Position numbers and translations under genes: made by a program
Part shown: piece by piece, positions 36,334 through 48,300 of the stretch
Layout of the letters: every line of letters starts with the position of its first letter
How positions within the stretch are numbered: position 1 is the stretch's first letter
The notes under the pieces: generated by a model
What the model was told of the DNA's origin: nothing
What the model saw: the letters and a program-made list of their open reading frames with translations, nothing else
Databases searched by the model: none
Assembly: GCF_051622035.1 (NCBI RefSeq)
Contig: NC_135356.1
Coordinates: forward strand, 7,228,579 to 7,292,578
Source of the DNA: Arctopsyche grandis
Taxonomy: Eukaryota; Arthropoda; Insecta; Trichoptera; Hydropsychidae
Length of the DNA: 64,000 nucleotides
Reading direction: 5' to 3'

Positions 36334-39300
36334 CTGCACAATGAAATAACTCAAAATAAACCGAAGGGAATTAATGCCACAAATGCATATACTATGTAGA
36401 CTCGAGGAGTACTCACCAGCAAAGGCACAAAAGGAGCAACCATAGCTCCGATTCTGGCAAGTGTGGAAGATGTACCTACACCACCACTTCTGATACCCGT
36501 CGGTAAGAGTTCAGCTGTGTGAACGTATACAATGCCAAACGCTGAAGTTATGCCGAGTTTGCCCAGTAAGAATAGAGTTGTGGCAGCCCATACATAATCT
36601 AAAAATGTTAAATCTTTGGTTTTTAATATGTATGGATAGTTGTATCATTCGGCAGGTTTCCTCAATATCGCATTATTAAACATATGTACTAGTGTTGTAC
36701 CCAGTGCCGGCCTTACACCCAATTTCGCCTTAAGCGCTCTAATCTAAAATTTTGTATGACTTTTGGCGCTCTAATTTTAAATTTTAGAGCGCCTTTGGCG
36801 CATCGTGCGGCGCCCTAATTTATTTGGCGCCCTCGGGCGCCGCCCGACCCGGCCCTCCCCTAAAACCGGCACTGGTTGTGCCCGCTGATTTCAACGGGTG
36901 ACTTCAGAAAGGAATTGACAAACGAATTAAAATAAAGTTATATGTTCTCATAGATATATAATTTTGAAAGTGACTCTGTATGTAACTATTGTTGGTTCAC
37001 AGAAAAACAAATAAATTTAAATAAAATAAAACTATTCAAATAAATTTAATAACATGATTGGCCATGTTTAAGCGGTTTATATTACAAATACCGAGCGAAG
37101 CCGGGTAAAAATACTAGTATATAAATATAGGTAATTTATAGGCGCGCGCGCGCGTATTAATGCGCCGTTCACCCGTTTGAAATGATGAATTAATGTGTGT
37201 GTGTCTTCGTGGATGTGTGATGTGTCACCCGTCGCACATGCCTTGTCGTCGCTCGTCCTGAAGTCACATGACGCTCTACACTTCCCCGCTACCACGTTTC
37301 CCCGCGTCTCCTCGACTTGACTCTGATTGGCTGTGTGTCATACACATACATTTTTATATCATCATATATACATATGTATATAATATCGCTTATCTTTTTT
37401 GTCTGTCTGAGATAACTCTCGCCGTACTATAATAGTGGTTTCGATTCGATCTACATATGTCCGTCACAGTTAAACCACTGCCAAAACGTATACGAAGATA
37501 TAATAACAAAAGAAAAAAAGTTCTATATATACTAATCGCTACTAATGTTTCCTATAGGCTGGGAATTTGCCGCCATCTTTTTTATTTAATTAATCAATTA
37601 ATTTTTCTATCAGTGTTTTATATTGTTTATAGCTGAACCCGGCATGCGTTGCAATGCCACAATAACGCATGCAATTCCCGTTCCCGTTTCCGAGTTGAAG
37701 TCGTGCAAATCTAACTTATTCAGCGTTTAACCGCTTAGACGCCCAGCCGACGCGCTGAGCGTATAATAGATACGGCTGTTTGCGCCTTAAGGCGCTTTGG
37801 GCAGCTAAGCGGTTAACAGCGGAAAAACGCAGGCGGCGAACACATTTGAAATTATTCAATTGTTTATTTTACCCTAACAACGCAGGTGGCGACGCGAAAA
37901 CATTTAAAATTATTGCGTTGCAATGTTACTCTATCCCGTTTTTGCGCGATTTTTTTTACAGAAACCATCGTGGGCATGCACACAATAACTCATGTAAGTC
38001 TCATCGCAATCGGTTGAATGGATTAGAAACATTGATTTTTATATATGTAGATATGTAGGTAGGTAGGTAGTTTTTACCATTTTTTTTCATATTAAACAAT
38101 TAAATATAAATATTATATTAAACATATTGCAAAGGTATATGAAAAAAATACGACCGCATGCGGATCATAGACACATTTCTTTTAATTTTTTTGTAATAAC
38201 TTAATATGCCAACACCCATGCGATGATATTTCATCGGGCACAACACTAGTTTATGTATAGTATTTAATTGAAAATATATGGTTCTACCGTGTGGTACAAA
38301 TGCAGCTCCGATACAACTTATAGTACATAGGAATAAAGACCCCGACAGAGACCATCGTCTTCCGATTTTATTCATTGCGATCCACGCCATAGTATATCCT
38401 GGTATTTCCACCTGCAATCAAAACATACACATATATAACAAATCTCACAATTGAGATCATAGCATAAAATTCATATAAAAAAAACCTCACCAAACAAACT
38501 AAGGAAAAGTTTAAATATTTATTGCCACTCATACTCGTCGAGTTTAATGACAGTCCATAGTAAATGAATGCGTTTGTAGCCCTGAAAGTTGAATAATTCA
38601 AAAATTATAAAAAAATAAATGAAGATCAGTTAATTAATATATTGATTTTACTTGCCATATATAAAATATGAGAATGAATCTTCCAAGCATTATTTTAGAT
38701 TTGACCGCCGTGACGAAAAGTGGCCACAGACGTACTTTAACCCTATCATTGACATTGTCGTGCATATCAGATTGGTCATTATCCTAAAAATTAAGTAAAC
38801 AAAATAAAGTAAATACAATGTTCAGTTTGGAATTAAGTTTAAAATGGTGAGTAATTTAATAAGTACATTTTCTTGTAACGTTGCCAACAACCTGGCCGAC
38901 AAAGTTGCATTGTTGATTTTGGCCGCTTTGCGGATGATCTTATAAGCTTTTTTGTTGCGATGTCTTGCCATCAACCATCGGACGGATTCAGGTATCAACC
39001 TAAAAAAGTATATATGTTGTCTTCATTGGATGCAAGATGAATATTTTTCATCTTATCTTACTTGACATGCAACTTTCGGGTTTGGTGCAAACGATCGACA
39101 AGCGGCAGCCAGACTGAACCACAGATTAACTGGATGGCTGCTTTAAACGCAATTCTCGACTTCACGAATGATAGATTGCACATCAGATGACGAGTAACAA
39201 TTATTAAAATTGAGTTGGATCTTTCTGGCGAGTTTAATAAGGCAAAATTCGGAACCAAAGTATCAGAAGCACAGAACGTATATAGGGTAGGTATGTCGGG

Positions 39301-42300
39301 ACTTCGGGTAGATTTCGCTTAGTGTAAGTGCGAGCAGTGCGCACGCATAAGGTACACGTGTCGTTAATCTGTGGTTCAGTCTGTCTGGCGCTTGTCGATC
39401 GTTTGCACCGCATCGGCAACTTTCATACAGAATTAGTAAAAAAAAGTAATTTCAAAAAAATTTGTTGCTTTTTATCGAAATAAGGTTGCAAATAGATCAA
39501 TATAGAAAAATAGAGAAAATTTTAAAGAGCATCATGATACATATATGCCTGAAAAATTATGGGATCGCAATTTGTTCATACATATAAATGGTAAGTATAG
39601 AGTTAATCAAACTTTCAGAATCTTTACACCTCATGGATACCATCTAAATATGGAATTTAATTTAATTTTTTTATTAATTAAGTCACTCCATTTCATACTT
39701 TTTACTAATTCTACTAACTTACGGTGATTTTTGTAGGATTTCATACAATCTATTATAGTCGAACCGATGTACATAGACTAACGTAAAATATATATGCTAT
39801 CGCATTCATCCCCACTCGACCCGCAATGGCCAATTACATTTCGTTTCAGTTTCGTATTGCATTTTGGTCAAGAAACACAACACTATTCGTGCGTATAACG
39901 GTCGGTAGAATTTGACTTTTATTTTGTGTTAGTTTTGAGTTCGCGTTTCGTATTTTGAAATATTTACATTAATACAATTTTAATATAAAATACGTAAGTT
40001 GTTGATATTAATAATTTATTTATGGAATACGTATATATTTTATATTAATGAAAATTTATATTTTTAAGACGATAAAAGCAATTGTCAACGTCATGTTATG
40101 GACAGAAAAACTTACAGTAACAATATTGAAGACCTTGCATTGAATTATATTGTAATGATATTGTGGCGGCTCTACTACATGGTCGTGTTTAGCTCATCAT
40201 TCTGCGAGTTGGGACCAACTTGGCCATGTTGGTCCGTTGCTACTTTACTTCCTTCCCACCCGTCACATTAAATAGCAGTGTCTTAACAATTCCGTCGTTT
40301 CACTCCATACGCCCCCCATAATATTCGGTCTCCCTCACGGGACCGAAAGTGAAACGCCCGAAAACGCAAATATCGGAAGGCAAAGATCGAAAACCGAAAG
40401 ATCTTAAGTCGAAAGATCAAAAAAAAAGGGTGCATGGTAAACGCTACTATGTATATATATAATATATATATATGAGTGGCATGCGTTGAAATTATCTCTC
40501 ATTTTGTCATACAGCCTTGTTTAATATGCGCGCGTAGATACAGGAGGAAAAGCCTGTTCCTCTTGTTCCTGTTGTATCCTGCTCGCGCAAATTAAGTGAG
40601 TATGTACGACGGGGGGGGAGAGACCTTTTTTTTATCTTTTGATTTAAGATCTTTCGATTTTCAATCGTTGCCTTCCGATATTTGCGTTTTCGGGCGTTTC
40701 ACTTTCGGTCCCGTGAGGTAGACCCAATAATATAATATAGTTAAATGAGAAATAATTAAAAAAAAAAACAAATAAATAAACTAATTTACGTCTTTACAAT
40801 GTTACTCATAATTCGCACGTTACATTGGATCGACTATATAGATGCTATTTGATAAAAAAAAGTTTACCAGTGCTATTTCACGACTTACTAAAAAGATACA
40901 AAAAAAAACCCAGTACAAATGGTTACCTTATGTATACTAAGTACTAATTTGGTCATGCTTCTCATTCATACATTTCCCTTTCGATAACTTCTTGTTATTC
41001 CAAATATACATATTATGATGCTTTCATTCACCAAATTTTACTCAACTCAATCTAAAAGGTTTACAAACTAAAGTCATTGCAAACGAATAAAAATTTCAAT
41101 TATACAATACATAATATAAAATACCAATAGTAAGATATGAAGATGAAAGCTGGTGCAGAGACAAGGAGTTGTAATGTGACCCAATCGGGCCAAAGCCAAG
41201 CCGCCAAGCCAACAGCGGCTTCTCCGAGTGCATAGAAATAATTGAGCACAATTCCGCTCATTTCACGTCTCGTATGACCCACCATTTCGACACCTGTAAT
41301 ATTCATTCACTAAAATACGTACATGTAGATGAGTCAAACACACACACAAACATGTAGAATAAAAACCGCAAAATGATCATAACAAGTAAAAGGTTTAAAT
41401 CAAATCAAATATGCGGTGCGTATTTATTTTAAATAAATTTGCCAAATTAGAGATAAAGCATTTGTTACATATACGCATTGTGCATAAGTATTGTGTAATT
41501 GTGTATTAATTGTTATAAGTTGTGTTTTGGTTCGGTTCAAAATACCCCCACCAAATATTTATATTAATATATTATATATTGAAAAAAGCTACAAACTATG
41601 ATAATTGCCCACTAATAATTTTATTTGAAATACATAGATGGCACTATAGCTTGAGTTACAACTAGACTTAGCCTAAGGATCGGTGCAATTGCAAATAACA
41701 ATAGACAACCTTAGTGTTCAAAGCAGGGCTATGGAGTAGGAATCGAAGTCGTAAAAAATCAACTGACTTTGACTCCTTTTTATTTTATTTATTACGGTAT
41801 GTGTCAATTAGTCTCCAATTTTATTGAAGTAATTCCCTAAATAAATTGAAATTCAACAATTTCTTTATAAAAATCATGAATTTAAATTACATTATAAATA
41901 AAATCGTTGGATTGCACGTATTTTTATGTGTTGTGGCCAGATCTGATTGGTTCCTCTGTCTCGTACTATATTTTTACTAAATTGAGTTGTTTGTATATGA
42001 AATGCTTACCAAAATCGTTCAAGTTGAAGTCGGAGTAGAATCATAAGATAAAGTTGGACTCGTTGAATTTTGAACCGATTCCACAGCCCCGGTTCAAAAG
42101 CAAGAGAGCCAAAAAGCATGGTTTTTCTAAGAAATAATGCACCGATCCTTAGCCTAAGTCTAGTTATTACTTTCATAACTAATTCCAACAGGGTGGAAAT
42201 AGTTTAAATCCGAACTGATATTATATATGTACATATGTATATGTATTTTTTGTTTATGATCAGTATGAATTACCAATTATAAAAGCCAATGGATAGACGC

Positions 42301-45300
42301 CGGATGTGCCGAGAGCATTTAAGAATGCGAAAGCGCTAAACATGGTATAACTACTGGAAATGCCTTGCATAACACCAGTCGCAGCCATTAATACAATGCA
42401 AAATATGAAAACTAACTTTCGTCCAAATCTGAAAATAATTTGCAAGTAAAAAACATTTCAAATTTCAACACAAAAAAAAAAGTACAATCAAATAAATATA
42501 TGTATGTAGAAAGAAAAAAAGTACAGTCTTGTCTAAAGCGAATGTGCAAATACTTGATCAAGTTAAAGTTTATAGTATAATATATTGATATGAGAGTTAA
42601 TTCATTGTTTACTTACCTATCGGCAAGGAAACCAAACAATCCTGAGCCGCAAACTATTCCGGCAAAATGCATCGTGCCGACCAATGACAACATCCATTGA
42701 TTTTCGAAACATGTTATATCCCACTTAAACAGGCAAAATAGACGAAAATCGATATAGTTCAAGGAAATAATACACTAAATTATTCAAAAGAACTTGTATC
42801 GAAGAACAATGATGAACAAATAAAACAAAACATCAAGTTGCATATGTTGAAAAATACAAAGTTAACCGTGGGAATATCGATTATTTTATTTTATTAGTAT
42901 TCAATTTAACTATTATGTATATTCATAGTGTAATGAAATGATTTTGGATATTATAAAAAAAATATTTTGACAATTTTTATACCTCTGTATTAATCATCAT
43001 CATCATCATCTACAGCCACTCACCATCCACTGCTGGATGAACGCCTCTGTAACAAGCTTCCTTTTGTCTCTGTTTCGCGTAACTCTCATTTACCTCACAT
43101 TTTCCTAATTTCGTCTACCCATCTTCCCTGCGGTCTTTCTTTCACCCTTTTGCATTCTCTCCGGTACCATTCTAGCACTTCTTTTGTCCACCTTTCGTCC
43201 ATTCTTCTAGCCACATGACCCATCCATTGCCATTTCAATCTCTTTATTCTATCCAATATGTCCACTACACGTGTTCCGCTTCCTGTCTTTCCTCGTTATG
43301 CCAAGCATACAGCGTTTCATACTTCCATGAGTGCATTGGACTTTGTGTAGTACCTTGGCGTTCAGTGTTCAAGAATAAAATTTCTATTTTTTCACTTAAA
43401 ATTATACATTTTCGAGGTTGATGAGAGCTGAAATTACTGATAAGACTGATTTATTAGACGTTATAAAACTGAGAAGATCCCAAGCTCTTAAAATGTAGAT
43501 GTTACGGTTTAAGTGTATTTTCAGTTGTAATATTATATATTCCAACTGTCGATTTACGTTATTTATTTTCGAATACAATTCAACTGGTAAATTTTAACTC
43601 TACAAGCGCAAATACACTTTCAACAATTTGCACCAGTTGTAATATATGTATAACAGTTCTGATGTTTTACAAATGCTTTAGAATTCAATAATGCGTTAAT
43701 ATTTACTAGGTAATGAGTGCCGTATTACGATAACTCTTAGAATGTGTTAAAACATATTTTTTTACTTTAGAAATATATTTTGAACAGTTGGAATGTAATT
43801 CGCCATATGAATCAACTTACATAAGCAGGCTAGACTAGTCAAAATATATTACAACTGAAAATACACTTCAACTATCACGATAGTTGGTACCAGGTTAGAT
43901 GGAATGAATTCCAACTTGTCAAAATATATTAAAATTGGAAGATACACTTCAACTGTAACATATGTACATATGTATATAAAAAAGTCGTTTTACAAAAATG
44001 TAATACACTACGAATTTATATACATAACACTGATGTACTAAAATTAGCTCCACGGTAGTCGTTGATACCATTTTAGTGATAATTCATTAACGATATTCTG
44101 ATAGTGAAATTATTTTACAAGTGAAAAATCTCAATCAAATTCATTACGAAATGAATTTCACAATTGAAATATTTCGCAAACATATGAGATAACTCAACGA
44201 AGCATTCATATTGTATCAATCCCAAGGTTTTCCAGTTTAGAGATTTTACTGCGCACGAGGATGATTATCTCGGGTACTATTGTATGTAATAATAATATGA
44301 GACAGAGGTCGACAACAGATAAAGATCGATAGAAAACTACTACTAAATTTATCGACCCGGTATGTTCATTGATAAACGAACGTTTCAATGCTTTCAATTA
44401 TGAGACAGTTAACTCATCATTACAACAGTTGAGCAATTATAGGCACACACACAGTCATACAACGTGACCGTGAAAACTATCAATGACATTAGTAATCGTT
44501 TGAAATGGAAAATATGCAAATACATGCATACATATGTATTTATATAAATATTGTAAAATATATTCAATTTTATTATACATATGTACAATATCAGATTCAA
44601 TTCGATTTTGCATATATTTTGATATTGAAAATTTTGATGGGTTTCTTTTTTATTGAGTGTTTATTTTTATGAATTTCTGATTGTTTTTTCTGTATACGAT
44701 GCTAATTATGTAACATTTTTACTGGAAACATCAATCAATGTTGAAGCCAAAACAAAATTAAATCACGTTTTGAAAATAAATACAGTACATTTCAATTTAC
44801 CAGGATCAGTTTAATTCGAAAGCGGTATTTTTAAAGACAATTAACGGGAAAATCGACTTATTTGATATTTTTTTTGTACTGTGAATTCATGTTATATACG
44901 CTGTGAAGCGACTTTGGCTTTTCTTTTGGATCCTGAACCCATCCCTAAGCAACAGTATTATTAAAAATAGCCCAAAATTAAGTTAGGTATTGACGTACGC
45001 CGATGTAAGTACCTACTTTAAAATGATTTTTCAAAAGTATGCTAACTGTATGTATTCTATGGGTATACGTTACGAGACAGAATGGTAAACGACAGAAAAC
45101 GCAAATATCGGAAGGCAAAGATCTAAAATCGAAAGATCTTAAGTCGAAAGATAAAAAAAAAATAGTGCATGGTAAACGGTACATACTCACGTACATATTC
45201 ACTTAATTTGTGCGAGCAGGATACAACAGGAACAAGAGGAAGAGGCTTTTCCTCCCGTATTAATTCCGTGCGCGTGCAGAATACGGGAGGAAAAGCCTGT

Positions 45301-48300
45301 TCCTCTTGTTCCTGTTGTATCCTGCTCGCGCAAATTAAGTGAATATGTACCGTTTACCATGCACCATTTTTTTTTTGATCTTTCGACTTAAGATCTTTTG
45401 ATTTTCGATCTTTGCCTTCCGATACTTGCGTTTTCTGTCGTTTAACATTCTATCTCGTCACGGAGACCGGTATTCTATAGGGGTGAACATAAAAAAGTCG
45501 AAAATGTTCGTTTACCATGCATACATATGAAAAACGGTTAGTAAATACATATATATCAGTGGCGTGTGGTAAAAGTCTCTCTACCCCCGTCGTACTTCCT
45601 CACTTAATTTGCACGAGCGGGATACAACATGAACAAGAGGAACAGGCCCGTAACCTGCGCGCGCACATTAAACAAGGCTGTATGACAAAAAGAGAGATAA
45701 TTTCACCGCATGCCACTCATATATATTATATATATGTACATAGTACTGTTTACCATGCACCATTTTGTTTTTGATCTTTCAACTTAAGATCTTTCGATTT
45801 TCGATCTTTGCCTTCCGATATTTGCTTTTTCGACCTTTTCACTTTCGGTCCCGTGAGGTAGACCCATGTATACTGACCATTGATGTAATATAAACTGTTT
45901 TCAAAAATTGAATAAAATACTGACCAAATAATCATGTCAATGACTATTTTCAATTAGTCATTTAAATAATTTATTAATTTATACTCATATGTATACCATT
46001 AATTCGCATTTATAGCTAAAAAGTGTCATAGTTTTCGCGAAATATGAAAATTTACATTATAACTAGTGTTGTACCCGATGAAATATCATCGCATGGTTGT
46101 TGGCATATTAAGTTATTAAATAAAAAAAAATTAAAAGAAATGTATCGGTCCTGTATTCGATCGGCAGGCGGTCGAATTTTTTTCAAATACCTTTTAAATA
46201 TATTTAATTGCATATTTATATTTAATTGTATAATATGAATAAAAAAGGTAAAAATCTATCTACCTACATATAAACAATATAAAACACCAATAGAAAAAAA
46301 TAATCAATTAATTAAATAGATTTTCAATAGATGGCGGTAAATGCCCAGAGACATTGCGCCGTCTAGTATCCTAGAGGAAACATTGGTAGCAAATAGTATA
46401 CATACATATATAGAAGATTTTTTCTTTATATTATATTGTATATTTGTTGGCAGTGTTTTACATAGCTCTCACGTACATACATATGTATGTCGAATCGAAA
46501 CGACTATTGTAGTACGGCGAGCGTTATGTTACACAGACATACAGAACAGCGATATTATATATGTATATGATTTAAATACATCCATATATTGAATAGAACA
46601 TTCGATTTATTATATGTTATATAATATTCCGAGAGGACAATCAATATACATATGCAAGTTAAATTAAAAAAAAGAAAGCGATAAAATTTTAATCAACACG
46701 CCGCATTATTTACGGAGTTAAAGGTGAAATATTCATTTTAAAATCGATAGCAAATAATATTTAATACATAAGTATTATCATTGACCGTGTGCAATATGTA
46801 TCACGACTGCTTAAGTGGTTGCAATTTTACAACCATTATAGTTAAGTGTGCATAATTATTAGACACTCGTAGATTGCCTCACCCTAATTAGTATTGTTAA
46901 TGTTTTTTTTTTTGTGTGATAATATCATACATGATCTTACATCGTTCACTATAGTCCTCTCGGCGCTGGTATACACCCATGAGTTACAACGAATGATTTC
47001 GTCGGTGAACTCGTCTTCGATACAGATATTCAGCGAACCATTTTTCTGGGCGTACATTTTGCACTGAGCTGGCCTGTAAGGCTCACCTGGCTTTTCCGGA
47101 GGCACCAGAGCTGATGTCACCCACGAGGCGTCATAGTCCGGCGAGGAGTCATCGTCGCATCCTGGTATGCGGCACCTGAAATGTCGTGTCAATCTCAAAC
47201 ATGGAATAGTCTGTCGTTGCTGATATGTGTTAAGAGGGCAGTACACCCGAAACTTTAATTTTGTTACCGTTCCTTTCTTCGATATATATATATTGAGTGT
47301 ATGTATATATTGAGTGAATGCGACAATATATATCAATATATATATATATTGAGTGAATGCGACGGTTGCGCTTCGACCAGATAAAACGTATTTTAAATTG
47401 ACAAAATCGAGGTTTCGTATTCTACTATTTTCTCCTCCAAAACTGGACCAATTTTTAAAAAAATTTCATCATCGGTATGAGAAAGATACTTTCTGTGCAT
47501 CTATCGGCGTATTTTTTTTTAAATCGACCGTTAAATAAGCACGCTGGACTTGTTTCGGGGGTGTAAAAAAGAGGCGATTTTATAGATGTTTGGCGGCTCC
47601 TAGCTCATATAAAAAATAATTAATCGAAAAAATAAAACGATAGATGCACCCCAATGGTGGATATCCATAGCATATTAAAAAATAATTTGTCTAGTGCCAT
47701 AATTGAGGACGGGAGAAGTATAATACGTTAGTATGGACAAGGCGCTGCTGTCCAGCCCTCTTAATAGTGAAGAGACGGTCGAGTGAAGCGAATCAATTAA
47801 TCGGTTCTTTTGAACCGACAGCCGACTCAAACAGTTAATTGCGATCATCAATTTTAAATGGTCAACGGGCTACTTTTTGATGGGTGAGATGATAAAGGAA
47901 GACGTTTGATTGATGTCAATCTAAACGCTTGACAATCGGAGTGTTGGTTGATTGATGTATTATATGAGCCGTTGTATTTGAAGTGGTACAGTTTTCAGTT
48001 CCAGAAATACTATTTCTGTTTGACTTAATTCACACACTGCTATCACTTCTTTTAATTCGGTGTGTCCAGAATCGCGGAAAAGCAGAATAAACGTATTACA
48101 GGCCACCAGTATTTTTATATATTGTTAAACGCCAAACATTATATTCAATGTTTTGCGAAACATTTCTCGAAATGAAGAAAAGTGAACTTGGACCAATTTC
48201 GAATAAAATGGTTCATATGTATGTATATAGGGTCTACATCACGGGACCGAAAGTGAAAAGCCCGAAAAGGCAAATATCGGAAGGCAAAGATCGAAAATCG

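Noticed and set aside
39058-39258. Minus frame upstream of SLC22 exon 6 (ending QTRKLHVK)
   Set aside because: Lies in an inverted-repeat element in intron 5 and does not match SLC22 sequence.
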